Assembly (NCBI RefSeq): GCF_029338515.1
Contig: NZ_CP119988.1
Span: forward strand, 186,001-250,000
Source of the DNA: Haloglomus litoreum
GTDB taxonomy: Archaea > Halobacteriota > Halobacteria > Halobacteriales > Haloarculaceae
Direction of reading: 5' to 3'
DNA length: 64,000 nucleotides
The stretch's first letter is position 1; each line of letters opens with the position of its first letter. The notes beneath the pieces are model-generated. The model did not search any database and was not told the origin of the DNA. It worked only from the letters and a program-made list of their open reading frames with translations. This document shows, one piece after another, positions 8,662 through 18,075 of the stretch. The translations under genes and the position numbers were made by a program.

Positions 8662-9840
8662 TCAGCCGTGTTCGAGGTCGTACAGTCGCCGGAACACCAG
8701 CGTCGGGAAGCGCGGCTCCAGCCGGCTCGGCGGCCGCCCGGCGCTGCTGGTGGCCGGTGCGGTCACGCGCTGGACCACGCCGGTCTCGGCGAGTTCGTAG
8801 AGGAAGCGCTTGACCGTCCCCGCCGAGAGGTCGACGCCGCGGGCCTCGGTGATGGCGGCGGCGGTGTCGTCGACCGAGCCGGTCTGTGAGTCGTCGAGGT
8901 CGACCAGCCGCCGGAGCACCAGCTGCCGGTTGGCCGGCAGGGTGTGGACCCGGCCCAGCGGCGCCGACGGCCGGGGGACCGCGTTCATCCCGTCGGTGAG
9001 GTCCTGCTCGCGGACGCGGTCGTAGCCGGCCATGTCGGCGAGGTCGGCCGCGCCGAACAGCGCCGCGAGCGCGTCGTGGGCGTCCCCCTCGGCCCAGTCG
9101 GCGAGCCGGCGGATCTGCTCGTGGTCGATCGCGCCCTGCGAGAGCCCGTCGGAGGCCCGCGCGGTCAGCAGGTCGACCAGCGCGTGGCGCTCGTAGCTGG
9201 GCATCTCGATGCGCTCGGGCGGGCGCAACGCGTCCGAGAGGTCGTCCGGGTGGTCCCGGCCGACGGCGACGCAGGCCAGCGAGTCATCGACGACCGAGAA
9301 CGTCTCGGCCAGGGTGGCCAGATCCAGGCCACCGGTCTCGTTGACGTGGTCGACCACGACGACCGCACGGCGCTGGACCGGGCGGAGGTGGTCGACCAGC
9401 CGGTCGCGGATGGTCTCGGTCCCGACCCCGTGTCGGGGGACCGACTCGTCGAGCATCCCGTCGAGGACGGCGTGGTAGAGGCCGAACGCCGAGTCCGAGC
9501 GGCGGGCGTCGACGTAGACGAACGCCGGCGTCTCCGCGCTCTGGGCCCGCGTGCTCGTGTGGATGACCGTCGCCGACCCGGAGAGGAGCCGCGACAGGTG
9601 TGCGAACAGGGCCGTGATGACCGCCGACTTCCCCGACCCGGCTGGCCCCCAGACGTACGCGTCGGTGGGGAGCTGGGCATCGAACACGGGGTCGAGGTAG
9701 TCGAGCAGCTGCTCCATGGCCGGCCCCCGGCCGGTCGGCTCCTCGACGTGGGCGACCGGGCTGATCGCCTCGTAGTCGCGGACGACCGGGGAGTCGGCAC
9801 CGGAGCGCTGGCGCCGTCGGATGCGTGTCTTCAGGTCCAT
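8662..9840 (-). CDS. Orc1/Cdc6-type AAA+ ATPase, divergent paralogue
   Basis: A 392-residue protein with a replication-initiator layout: a basic N-terminus (MDLKTRIRRRQR), a Walker A motif VWGPAGSGKSAV at residues ~63-74, a central AAA+ core, and a C-terminal winged helix (residues ~310-390). The Walker B position reads VVVVDHVNE rather than the usual LDEID, so ATP hydrolysis may be altered. Haloarchaea carry many Orc1/Cdc6 paralogues, and only some mark active origins. The 230-bp upstream gap shows no recognisable origin recognition boxes and no AT-rich unwinding element. Its start has no obvious close TATA box. Confidence 0.78.
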   Translation of the reverse strand: MDLKTRIRRRQRSGADSPVVRDYEAISPVAHVEEPTGRGPAMEQLLDYLDPVFDAQLPTDAYVWGPAGSGKSAVITALFAHLSRLLSGSATVIHTSTRAQSAETPAFVYVDARRSDSAFGLYHAVLDGMLDESVPRHGVGTETIRDRLVDHLRPVQRRAVVVVDHVNETGGLDLATLAETFSVVDDSLACVAVGRDHPDDLSDALRPPERIEMPSYERHALVDLLTARASDGLSQGAIDHEQIRRLADWAEGDAHDALAALFGAADLADMAGYDRVREQDLTDGMNAVPRPSAPLGRVHTLPANRQLVLRRLVDLDDSQTGSVDDTAAAITEARGVDLSAGTVKRFLYELAETGVVQRVTAPATSSAGRPPSRLEPRFPTLVFRRLYDLEHG

Positions 9841-10073
9841 CGTCTCACCAGGGGCGGCGACGCTTTCGGGACGCTAGCAGGATGCGTGACAAAACCGTCC
9901 CGTTTCTGTTGCGCCCGGTCGTGGCGGGGGTGCATCCCCGGAGCGGGTGGGCGGGTGTCGCGCGTGGACTGTGTCGGGTCGTGTCGGAGACCGGGAGCGG
10001 TGTGCATGAGGTCGATGTCGTCTGCGCGGCGGAGGCGGAGAACGGCTGGCGAACGATACGGGCGTCGGAGGGA
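9841..10073. other. Intergenic gap without a gene
   Basis: This is the gap upstream of the Orc1/Cdc6 paralogue. It is GC-rich with no AT-rich stretch, no repeated origin box and no ORF I believe. A short AAAC...GTTT dyad near 9894-9907 is the only structure seen. Confidence 0.4.
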
Positions 10074-11216
10074 TCAGAGGTAGCCGGCGCTCGGAAGCAC
10101 GCCCGCTATCGCGAGGATCCCGACGACGAGCATCGCGATGGCGATCGCCATCGCCGGCGGGTCGACGTGGGTCCCTGAGTGGGCGTAGAACAGTCGCTGG
10201 GTCAGCTCACCCAGGAGCCCACTGATGGCACCGAACACCCCGGCCGCCAGGATGGCGACCGTGGCACCGGTCACGCCGAGTGCGTCGACGGGGAACACCA
10301 CGCTGGAGGGGTCACCGAACGCCGCCGTCGCGATCACCGCGCCGACCGCGCCGACGAGGGTGATGTGGTGGGTCACCGGGATCTTCTCGACGCCGAGGTT
10401 CAGGAACAGCAGGCTGATCGCCGAGATGGCGTAGCCGAGGAAGATGCTCCCGGTCTGCAGGTAGATGAACCCGCCGAGGATACCGCCGACGAGCCCGATG
10501 AGGGCGACGCCGGACCACTTGTACTGGTGGGGGAGCCACGGCTCGGTCGCCAGTCGGCCCCTGTGCTCCTCGGCCACCTGACCGCCGTCGGTGGCCGTCC
10601 GCGGCTCCTCGCGCTCGAACGGCGACATATCGAGCAGGCCGGAGCCCCGGGACTTCCCGACGAGGGGGTAGCCGAAGGCGAGCCGGGCGATGAACGCGGT
10701 CGTGAACACGGAGACGGCGATCATGTCCGTCGCGGCGACCCCGCCGACGACCACCAGCGCGCCGCCGACACGGGTGATCAGCATCCCCAGCAGGCCGAAG
10801 ATGGCGCCGACCGCGAGGATGTCGGGCTTCGTGCCGAACGCGTAGAGGATGTTCTTCCCGAAGTGGTAGTCCCAGTCGTCCGGCTCCATCTCCGGGTACT
10901 TCTTGCCCGCGTAGGCGGAGGCGGCCACACCGCCGGCGAAGGCGATGTGCGGGCCGGTGATGGCCCCGAACCCGATGACGCCGGTGATGCCGGCCGCGAA
11001 CTCCCCGGCGGGGATGGACTCGACGCTCCCGGTCAGCGCCCGCCGGAGGATGGCGACCCCCTCACCGAGGAAGACGACGAACCCGGTGAAGATGAAGGCC
11101 GGGAGCGCGCCGATTGCCGCGCCGAACGCGCCGCCGGCGAGGGCGGTGATCACCAGCAGGATGAACTGCTTCCACTCGATGCCGAGCAGCGGCACCTGGA
11201 GGAACACGTCGAACAT
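10074..11216 (-). CDS. Polytopic membrane protein linked to glycerol kinase, candidate glycerol transporter
   Basis: A 380-residue integral membrane protein with about nine to ten hydrophobic segments and a hydrophilic loop at residues ~195-230 (FEREEPRTATDGG...). It starts 2 bp after the glpK stop on the same strand, so it is translated from the glpK operon. Haloferax has a membrane gene in the same position after glpK, which I recall being called glpX and proposed to move glycerol. It does not look like the aquaporin family GlpF: no NPA motifs are visible. Role in glycerol uptake is therefore inference from position; topology is directly visible. Confidence 0.8.
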   Translation of the reverse strand: MFDVFLQVPLLGIEWKQFILLVITALAGGAFGAAIGALPAFIFTGFVVFLGEGVAILRRALTGSVESIPAGEFAAGITGVIGFGAITGPHIAFAGGVAASAYAGKKYPEMEPDDWDYHFGKNILYAFGTKPDILAVGAIFGLLGMLITRVGGALVVVGGVAATDMIAVSVFTTAFIARLAFGYPLVGKSRGSGLLDMSPFEREEPRTATDGGQVAEEHRGRLATEPWLPHQYKWSGVALIGLVGGILGGFIYLQTGSIFLGYAISAISLLFLNLGVEKIPVTHHITLVGAVGAVIATAAFGDPSSVVFPVDALGVTGATVAILAAGVFGAISGLLGELTQRLFYAHSGTHVDPPAMAIAIAMLVVGILAIAGVLPSAGYL

Positions 11217-11218
11217 GG

Positions 11219-12763
11219 TCAGTCACCCCCCTCGTCACGGGCCCAGTCCCGTGACCGCTCGACGGCGTCGTCCCAGCGGTCGTACATCTGGTCGGCCTTC
11301 TCCGGCTCCATCCGGGCCGAGAACTGGCGGTCGACCTGCCAGTTCTCCCGGAGTTCGTCGACGTCGTTCCAGTAGCCGACCGCGAGCCCGGCGGCGTACG
11401 CCGAGCCCAGGGCGGTCGTCTCGTCGACCTCCGGCCGGGCGATGTCCGTCTGGATGATGTCGGACTGGAGCTGGCAGAGGAAGTTGTTCTTGACCGCGCC
11501 GCCGTCGACGCGCAGGCGGTTCATCTCGACGCCCGCGTCGGCCTCCATCGCCTCGGCGATGTCCCGTGTCTGGTAGGCGATGGACTCCAGCGTCGCGCGG
11601 ACGATGTGCTCGCGGCGGGTGCCGCGCGTCATCCCGACGATGGTCCCGCGGGCGCGGCCGTCCCAGTGGGGGGCGCCCAGCCCGGTGAACGCGGGCACGA
11701 CGTAGACCCCGTCAGTGGAGTCGACCGACCGCGCGAGCTCGGCGGTCTCGGTCGGGTCGTCGATGAGCTGGACGTCCTCGAGCCACTCGATGGCGGCCCC
11801 GGTCACGAAGATAGAGCCCTCCAGGGCGTACTGGACGGGCTCGCCGGATTGCTGGAAGCCGACCGTCGTCAGCAGGCCATGCTCGGAGCTGACCGGCTCG
11901 TCGCCGGTGTTCATCAGGAAGAAGGAGCCCGTGCCGTAGGTGTTCTTCGCGTCGCCGGCGTCGAAGCAGGTCTGCCCGAACAGTGCGGCCTGCTGGTCAC
12001 CCAGCGCGCCCGCGACCGGAATCTCGGCCCCCAGGAACCCCTCCGGGTCCGTGTAGCCGTAGTAGTCCTCGTCGCTCGAGGGCCGGACCTCGGGCAGCAG
12101 CTGGACGGGGACGTTGAACTCCTCCAGCAGCTCGTCGTCCCACTCCATCTCCCGGATGTTGTACAGCATCGTCCGGGAGGCGTTGGTGACGTCCGTCACG
12201 TGCCGCCCCGTGAGCTTGTAGATGAGCCACGAGTCGATGGTCCCCATCCGGAGTTCGCCCTCCTCGGCCCGCTCGCGGACGTCCTGTGGTCGGACCCGCT
12301 CGAGCTTGATGGGGTCGGCGTTGTCGAGCAGCCACTCCGCCTTCGTCGCCGAGAAGTACGCGTCGCACTCCAGGCCGGTCTTCTCGCGGATCCACTCGAC
12401 CTTGCCGGCCTCCTGGATCTCCTCGACGCGGTCGGTGGTCCGGCGGTCCTGCCAGACCAGCGCGTTGTAGATGGGCTTGCCGCTCTCGACGTCCCAGATG
12501 AGCGTCGTCTCGCGCTGGTTCGTGATGCCCAGCCCGGCGAGCTGCTCCGGGTCCAGGTCGGCCTCGCGCAGCGCGCGACTTACCACGGTCTTGGTGTTCT
12601 CCCAGATCTCCATGGGGTCGTGTTCGACCCAGCCGGGTTCCGGGTAGATCTGTTCGTGCTTCTCGTATGCGTTGGCGACGACCTGGCCCGCGTGGTCGAA
12701 GACCATGAAGCGGGTCCCTGTCGTCCCCTGATCGATCGCGCCGACGTACGTGTTTGCTGGCAT
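11219..12763 (-). CDS. glpK: Glycerol kinase
   Basis: A 514-residue FGGY kinase that phosphorylates glycerol to sn-glycerol 3-phosphate with ATP. Motifs include YVGAIDQGTTGTRF at the N-terminus, GITNQRETT, NALVWQDRRT, GTIDSWLIYKLTG, TYGTGSFFLMNTG, and the C-terminal RVDGGAVKN with DETTALGSAYAAG. The ATG at 12763 was chosen over longer frames because it directly precedes the conserved N-terminus. It is also preceded by an SD-like GGAGGA (12771-12776) and a TATA-like AAAATATT (~12811-12818) on the minus strand. That predicts a short leader of ~25 nt, unusual here, where most transcripts look leaderless. It is divergent from glpA, and the membrane protein follows in the same operon. Confidence 0.97.
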   Translation of the reverse strand: MPANTYVGAIDQGTTGTRFMVFDHAGQVVANAYEKHEQIYPEPGWVEHDPMEIWENTKTVVSRALREADLDPEQLAGLGITNQRETTLIWDVESGKPIYNALVWQDRRTTDRVEEIQEAGKVEWIREKTGLECDAYFSATKAEWLLDNADPIKLERVRPQDVRERAEEGELRMGTIDSWLIYKLTGRHVTDVTNASRTMLYNIREMEWDDELLEEFNVPVQLLPEVRPSSDEDYYGYTDPEGFLGAEIPVAGALGDQQAALFGQTCFDAGDAKNTYGTGSFFLMNTGDEPVSSEHGLLTTVGFQQSGEPVQYALEGSIFVTGAAIEWLEDVQLIDDPTETAELARSVDSTDGVYVVPAFTGLGAPHWDGRARGTIVGMTRGTRREHIVRATLESIAYQTRDIAEAMEADAGVEMNRLRVDGGAVKNNFLCQLQSDIIQTDIARPEVDETTALGSAYAAGLAVGYWNDVDELRENWQVDRQFSARMEPEKADQMYDRWDDAVERSRDWARDEGGD

Positions 12764-13027
12764 GGTTTGCTCCTCCGTTGTGGCCCCTTCCGCCGGGACC
12801 TGCACTGCCGACCAATATTTTACTACTGGTGTGGCACCGAGAGTGGATAACTGAGCACGAGCACATAAATCTTTGTGTGCTAATGACACGCTACCGGCTA
12901 TGGACGCCTCGAATGACCCCCTTCGACGCCGTATCTGTCGTCATGCGGGGACGTTCATCTGTAGTTACTGACGAACGGCTCCCGGAGATAAGAATAAGTC
13001 CCCCCACCCACAACGTGTAGTGAACCC
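12764..13027. promoter_or_regulatory. Divergent glpK/glpA promoter region with a dyad
   Basis: The 264-bp region carries the glpK TATA (~12811-12818, minus) and a probable glpA TATA-like GATAAGAATAAG (~12985-12996, plus, ~30 bp before the GTG). Between them lies an AT-containing dyad, GCACA (12861-12865) and TGTGC (12876-12880) separated by 10 bp, a possible operator reachable from both promoters. No gene is seen in it. Confidence 0.5.
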
Positions 13028-14788
13028 GTGACACACTCCACCGACGTCCTCGTCGTCGGGGGCGGCTCGACCGGCTGTGGCATCGTGCGCGACCTCGCGA
13101 TGCGCGGCGTCGACGCCACCCTCGTCGAGAAGGGGAACCTGACCCACGGCACGACCGGCCGCATGCACGGGCTGCTCCACAGCGGCGGCCGGTACGCCGT
13201 CTCCGACCAGGCCAGCGCCACGGAGTGCATCGAGGAGAACTACGTGCTCCGGGACATCGCCGCGCACTGCGTCGAGGAGACCGGCGGCCTGTTCGTCAAG
13301 CGCCCGGAGGACTCCGGGGAGTACTTCCAAGAGAAACTGCAGGGGTGTCGCGACTGCGACATCCCCGCCGAGGTCCTCTCGGGCGCGGAGGCCCGCGAGC
13401 GCGAACCGTACCTCGCCGCCGACGTCGACAGGGCCATCGCCGTGCCCGACGCCGCCATCGACCCGTTCCGGCTCTGCGTGGCCAACGCCGCCGACGCCGC
13501 CGACCACGGCGCCCGCATCGCGACCCACGCGGAGGTGACCGACGTACTCGTCGAGGCCGGCGAGGTGGTCGGCGTCGAGGTCCGACACGGTGACGGACCT
13601 CGCAAGGCCACCACCGAGGTCGGCTCGACCGAGCGCATCGAGGCCGACCACGTCGTCAACGCGACGGGCGCGTGGGCCGGGCAACTGGGCGCGATGGCCG
13701 GCGTCGATGTCGAGGTGCGCCCCTCGAAGGGCGTGATGACGGTGATGAACACCCGCCAGGTCGACACCGTCGTCAACCGCTGCCAGCCCAAGGGCGACGC
13801 CGACATCGTCGTCCCCCACGAGACCGCCTGCATCCTCGGGACGACCGACGAGGAGGTCGACGACCCCGAGGACTACCCCGAGCACCGCTGGGAGGTCGAT
13901 CTGATGATCGAGGAGCTGGCGGAGCTGGTCCCCATCCTCCGCGAGGCGCGTACCCTCCGGTCGTTCTGGGGCGTGCGGCCCCTGTACGAGCCGCCCGGAA
14001 CCGGCACGGAGGACCCGACCGACATCACGCGGGACTTCTTCCTGCTCGACCACGACGACCGCGACGGCCTGCCCGGCATGACCAGTATCGTCGGCGGGAA
14101 GCTCACCACATTCCGGATGATGGCCGAGGACATCGCGGACCACGTCTGCGGGAAACTCGGCGTCCGCGCCACCTGCCGGACCGCCGACCACTCCCTCCCC
14201 GGCAGCGACGACATCGGCGCCCTCCACGAGCGGATGGACGAGTTCGGGCTCCGCTCGCCCGTCAGTCGGCGCTCGGCCCAGCGCCTGGGCTCGCGGGCCG
14301 CCGACGTGCTCGACACCGACGGCCCGAACCCCGTCGTCTGCGAGTGCGAGGCCGTCACCCGTGCCGAGGTCCGGGACGCCATCGACGACGCCGGGCGCGA
14401 CCTCAACGCGGTTCGTCTGCGTACGCGCGCCTCGATGGGGACCTGCCAGGGCGGCTTCTGCTGTCACCGCATGGCGGCCGAACTCGAACCCGAGTTCGGC
14501 GCCGACGCGGCCCGCGCCTCGCTCGACGAACTCTACCAGGAGCGCTGGAAGGGCCAGCGTCACGCGCTCTGGGGCGAACAGCTCTCGCAGGCGATGCTCA
14601 ACCACATGCTCCACGCGACCACGATGAACCGCGACGGCGACCCCGCCCGGCTCGACGCCGACGTCGACTTCGGTGCGTTCGACCGTGGCGCCGCGCAGTC
14701 GGGCGACCCGGCCGGACCGGCGGAGTCGGCGGCGACCGACGGGGGGACCCCTGGCGACGGGACCACGGAGGGGTCGGGATGGCCATAA
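13028..14788 (+). CDS. glpA: Anaerobic-type glycerol-3-phosphate dehydrogenase subunit A
   Basis: A 586-residue FAD flavoprotein that oxidises glycerol 3-phosphate to dihydroxyacetone phosphate at the membrane. The FAD motif [11 protein letters not shown] lies at residues ~9-19. The body carries [13 protein letters not shown] and [18 protein letters not shown]. The C-terminal region holds a BFD-like [2Fe-2S] domain ([11 protein letters not shown] ... GTCQGGFCC). The last ~40 residues are a low-complexity acidic tail. The start is a GTG, with a TATA-like box ~30 bp upstream. The end overlaps glpB by 10 bp, so glpABC form one translationally coupled operon. Confidence 0.97.
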   Translation: MTHSTDVLVVGGGSTGCGIVRDLAMRGVDATLVEKGNLTHGTTGRMHGLLHSGGRYAVSDQASATECIEENYVLRDIAAHCVEETGGLFVKRPEDSGEYFQEKLQGCRDCDIPAEVLSGAEAREREPYLAADVDRAIAVPDAAIDPFRLCVANAADAADHGARIATHAEVTDVLVEAGEVVGVEVRHGDGPRKATTEVGSTERIEADHVVNATGAWAGQLGAMAGVDVEVRPSKGVMTVMNTRQVDTVVNRCQPKGDADIVVPHETACILGTTDEEVDDPEDYPEHRWEVDLMIEELAELVPILREARTLRSFWGVRPLYEPPGTGTEDPTDITRDFFLLDHDDRDGLPGMTSIVGGKLTTFRMMAEDIADHVCGKLGVRATCRTADHSLPGSDDIGALHERMDEFGLRSPVSRRSAQRLGSRAADVLDTDGPNPVVCECEAVTRAEVRDAIDDAGRDLNAVRLRTRASMGTCQGGFCCHRMAAELEPEFGADAARASLDELYQERWKGQRHALWGEQLSQAMLNHMLHATTMNRDGDPARLDADVDFGAFDRGAAQSGDPAGPAESAATDGGTPGDGTTEGSGWP

Positions 14789-16179
14789 CCAGCGACGTGC
14801 TGGTCGTGGGCGGCGGGCTCGCCGGCGTCACGGCGGCGCTCGCGGCCGCCCGCGAGGGCGTCGACGTGCGGCTCGTCTCGCACAAACAGTCGACGCTGTC
14901 GCAGGCCTCGGGGCTCGTCGACGCGCTGGGCTACGTCCCGGCCGTCCGGGCCGACGGCGGGACGGCAGGGGCCAGGGACGACCCAGCGTCCCCCGCGACC
15001 GACGACGACCCGACGAGGACCCCGACGGCCGGTCGGACCGGCGTCCGGGACCGCCCGGACCCGGAGGGCCCGCTCGTCGACCCGTTCGACGCCATCGACC
15101 GGCTCCCGGCGGGCCATCCCTACCGGCTGGTCGGCGCGGACGCGCTCCGCGAGGGCCTCGCCCTGTTCGACGACGTCGTCGACGGCTACCGGGGTGGGCA
15201 CACCGACCGGAACGCCCTGGTCCCCACGTTCGGCGGGACCGTGAAGCCGACCGCGCGCTACCCGGCGTCGGTCGCCGCCGGACTCGCCAGCGACGACCGC
15301 CCGATGCTGGTGGTCGGCTTCCGCTCGCTCACCGAGTTCGACGCCCGGCAGGTCGCCGCTCGACTCGAAGCGGCGGGGGTGCCGTTCCCCGTCGCAGGGG
15401 TCGAGGTCGCCTTCCCGGCCGCCTTCCGCGACGACGCCCGCGTGACCCGGTTCGCCCGGTCGCTGGACCTCGACGAGTCCATCGACGGGACCCCCGCCCG
15501 GCGGGCGCTGGCGGCGGCCGTCGAGCCCCACCTCGATGCCGTGGCGGACGGGGCCGCCCGCGTGGGGTTCCCGGCGTTCCTCGGCGACGATGAGGCCCCC
15601 GCGGTTCGCGCCGACCTCGCGGGCCACCTCGGCGCCGACGTGTTCGAGGTCCCGATGGGGCCGCCGAGCCTCCCCGGCCTGCGCCTGGCCGACCGGCTGT
15701 ACGACGCGCTCGACGACGCTGGCGTCCGGTACGAGACTGGGGTCCCGGTCGTGGGCTACGAGGCCACGGACGAGGGCCACGTCGAGGCCCTCCTCGTCGA
15801 CCGGAAGGGGACGGAGGTCCCGTACGCGGCCGACGCGGTCGTCCTCGCGACCGGCGGGCTGGTCGGGAAGGGCATCGATTCGGACCGCGAGGGCGTCCGC
15901 GAGCCCGTCCTGGGCTGTCACGTGCCGCATCCCGAGGAGCGCTACGAGTGGTACGTCGACGACGCGTTCGGTGACCAGCCGTACGCCCGGTTCGGGGTCC
16001 ACGCGGACGAGCGGCTCCGGCCGCTCGATGCGGATGGCGCGGTGCAGTTCCCCAACGTCCGCGTCGCGGGGGCGACGCTGGGCGGGGCCGACGTGGCCCG
16101 CGAGAAATCAGCCAGCGGCGTCTCCCTCGCGACCGGCCTCGCCGCCGGCCGCGACGCGGCGGTGGAGGTGGCACGATGA
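14779..16179 (+). CDS. glpB: Anaerobic-type glycerol-3-phosphate dehydrogenase subunit B
   Basis: A 466-residue flavoprotein. The N-terminal FMN/FAD-binding motif is [16 protein letters not shown], followed by [12 protein letters not shown] as in GlpB, and the C-terminus has a second nucleotide-contact region ([20 protein letters not shown]). GlpB links GlpA to the iron-sulfur membrane subunit GlpC. An insertion at residues ~50-95 (rich in Asp, Gly, Thr, Pro) is longer than in bacterial GlpB and is probably a surface loop. The gene overlaps glpA by 10 bp and glpC by 4 bp (ATGA). Confidence 0.93.
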   Translation: MAITSDVLVVGGGLAGVTAALAAAREGVDVRLVSHKQSTLSQASGLVDALGYVPAVRADGGTAGARDDPASPATDDDPTRTPTAGRTGVRDRPDPEGPLVDPFDAIDRLPAGHPYRLVGADALREGLALFDDVVDGYRGGHTDRNALVPTFGGTVKPTARYPASVAAGLASDDRPMLVVGFRSLTEFDARQVAARLEAAGVPFPVAGVEVAFPAAFRDDARVTRFARSLDLDESIDGTPARRALAAAVEPHLDAVADGAARVGFPAFLGDDEAPAVRADLAGHLGADVFEVPMGPPSLPGLRLADRLYDALDDAGVRYETGVPVVGYEATDEGHVEALLVDRKGTEVPYAADAVVLATGGLVGKGIDSDREGVREPVLGCHVPHPEERYEWYVDDAFGDQPYARFGVHADERLRPLDADGAVQFPNVRVAGATLGGADVAREKSASGVSLATGLAAGRDAAVEVAR

Positions 16180-17717
16180 CAGGACCCGACGACACCGACG
16201 ACTCCGAGGAGCAGCGTGACGACCGACCGGACTCGCCGCCCCGGGACGACCCCGGCTCCGGTCCCGGTGTCCCGCGCCTCGGGCGCGACGAACAGCCCGC
16301 CGTCTACGGGCCGGACTACCAGTTCGAGCCGCCCGACGGCCTCGACGAGTCGGTGGTGACGGAGGCCGCGCATCCGACGGCCGACGGGCCCCCCGCGATG
16401 ACCTCCGGCGCCACGAGGACCGACGGCGGGGCCTCCACGGCCGGTGGGGACCTCGACCCCGCGAACTACGACGCCGTCGACGTGTTCGACACGGGCGACC
16501 TGGACCTTCGCGACGGTTCGGACTCGTGCTACAAGTGCAGCACCTGCGACACCTCCTGCCCGGTCGCGGAGGTGGACGACTCCTTCCCGGGGCCGAAGTT
16601 CCAGGGGCCCGAGCAGTGGCGGCTCAAGCGCAAGGAGGACGCCGACATCGACCCCTCCATCACCGACTGCTCGAACTGTATGCGCTGTGACTCGGCGTGT
16701 CCGTCCTCGGTGCCGCTGTCGCAGATGCACAACGAGGCCCGCGGCGAGTACGTTGAGGAGCAGATGGAGAAGCTCTCGACGGAGTACGTCCGCAACCGCA
16801 TCCTCTCGAACTACCGCTTCTTCGCCGCCATCGCGAGCAGGACGCCGCGGCTCGCCAACTTCGTCACCGGGCTCTCGGTCACGCAGTGGGCCGGCGAGAA
16901 GCTGCTCGGTATCACGGGCGAGCGGGAGTTCCCGGACTTCGCCGAGGAGACGTTCCGCGAGTGGTGGCGCAAGAGGGGCGGCGCGCAGGTCGAGAACCCT
17001 GACAGGCGCGTGGCCTACTTCCACGGCTGCTACTCGAACTACAACACGCCCGAGGTGGGCAAGGCGATGGTCCGGGTCTACGAGGCGTTCGGCTACGAGG
17101 TCATGGTCCCGCCCCAGAAGTGCTCCGGGACACCGATGTTCGCCAACGGGATGCTGGCCGACGCACGCCGGCACGCCGAGACCAACGTCGAGGAACTCGT
17201 CGCCGCCATCGGCGAGGGGGCCGACGTCATCGCCTCCTGCACGTCGTGTTCGCTCTCGCTCCGGCAGGAGTACCCGGAGCTGTTCGACCTCCACGGCATC
17301 GAGGACGTGGCCGACCACACGTTCGAGGCGCTGGAGTACCTCCGCATCCACGAGGACCTGGACGGTGCGCTCGCCGACGCCGAACTGGACGGCGAGTCGT
17401 TCGCCTACCACGCGCCCTGTCACGCCCGGAACCAGGGGCTCGCCCGGCAGGCCCGCGAGACGTTCGCCGACGTGGACGGGGTCACCGTCGAGGACGTCGG
17501 CGACTCCTGCTCGGGCATCTCCGGGACGTACGGCTGGAAGGCGGAGAAGTACGAGACCTCGATGAAGATCGGTGCGGAGATGTTCGAGCACATGGAGGAC
17601 GCGGAGGGTGACGTGGGGATGACGGAGTGTCCCACCTGCGCGATGCAGATGGCACACGGCACCGGCTACGAGATCCGGCACCCGCTCCAGCTGCTGGAGT
17701 CGGCGCTGGTCGAGTGA
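16176..17717 (+). CDS. glpC: Anaerobic-type glycerol-3-phosphate dehydrogenase subunit C, iron-sulfur protein
   Basis: A 513-residue protein. Residues 1-~115 are an acidic, disordered extension absent from bacterial GlpC. Two 4Fe-4S ferredoxin motifs follow (CYKCSTCDTSCP and CSNCMRCDSACP). The C-terminal half has two CCG-type cysteine domains (YFHGCYSNYNTPEVG...KCSGTP and APCHARNQG...DSCSGISG), ending with ECPTCAMQM. It passes electrons from GlpAB to the quinone pool. The ATG overlaps the glpB stop. A later in-frame start inside the extension cannot be excluded, but no promoter or other signal favours one. Confidence 0.94.
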   Translation: MTGPDDTDDSEEQRDDRPDSPPRDDPGSGPGVPRLGRDEQPAVYGPDYQFEPPDGLDESVVTEAAHPTADGPPAMTSGATRTDGGASTAGGDLDPANYDAVDVFDTGDLDLRDGSDSCYKCSTCDTSCPVAEVDDSFPGPKFQGPEQWRLKRKEDADIDPSITDCSNCMRCDSACPSSVPLSQMHNEARGEYVEEQMEKLSTEYVRNRILSNYRFFAAIASRTPRLANFVTGLSVTQWAGEKLLGITGEREFPDFAEETFREWWRKRGGAQVENPDRRVAYFHGCYSNYNTPEVGKAMVRVYEAFGYEVMVPPQKCSGTPMFANGMLADARRHAETNVEELVAAIGEGADVIASCTSCSLSLRQEYPELFDLHGIEDVADHTFEALEYLRIHEDLDGALADAELDGESFAYHAPCHARNQGLARQARETFADVDGVTVEDVGDSCSGISGTYGWKAEKYETSMKIGAEMFEHMEDAEGDVGMTECPTCAMQMAHGTGYEIRHPLQLLESALVE

Positions 17718-17838
17718 GTACCCGGTCCCGGCCGGGGACCCCGCTCCTGTCGTCGATAATTCTGTTCAGAAGTGCCGAAATGATGTGATATGCTGGGAGA
17801 CGCGACGATTTTTGTGTTGTCGGGCCGAAGCGTCACGT

Positions 17839-18018
17839 ATGGCGCACTCACCAGAGCAACCACACAAGTACGTCTGCACCGAGTGTCAGGTCGTCCACGC
17901 CGGGACGGTCGTCGAACACACGGATTCGGGCCACGTCTACGAGCCGCCGGGCGAGTGTGGTGCCTGCGGCGGTACCGAGTTCGTCCGCGAGGCGGACTGG
18001 CCCCACCGGCACGACTAG
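17839..18018 (+). CDS. Small zinc-finger protein
   Basis: A 59-residue protein with two cysteine pairs, YVCTEC near residue 12 and GECGACGG near residue 40, making a probable single zinc ribbon. The C-terminus is short and contains His residues. Haloarchaea encode many such small zinc-finger (mu-) proteins, most without a known function. A TATA-like ATTTTTGTG lies ~25-30 bp upstream at ~17808-17816, supporting this ATG and an independent leaderless transcript. The gene is convergent with ppc. Confidence 0.78.
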   Translation: MAHSPEQPHKYVCTECQVVHAGTVVEHTDSGHVYEPPGECGACGGTEFVREADWPHRHD

Positions 18019-18075
18019 CGGTCCCGGTGCCGGCGTGGCGCGGGGCTCCGCCGTCGGTCCGCGGGGTCGCCCGGC

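Noticed and set aside
9841-10073. Replication origin beside the Orc1/Cdc6 gene
   Set aside because: No origin recognition boxes, no AT-rich unwinding element.
9825-10178. Plus-strand ORF of 117 codons before the membrane protein end
   Set aside because: No motif, no promoter, overlaps the end of a real gene.
12754-13020. Plus-strand ORF across the glpK/glpA gap
   Set aside because: It runs over both promoters and has no conserved features.
14560-16002. Long minus-strand ORF opposite glpB (480 codons)
   Set aside because: Antisense shadow typical of high-GC DNA; composition and lack of motifs contrast with the clear GlpB on the plus strand.
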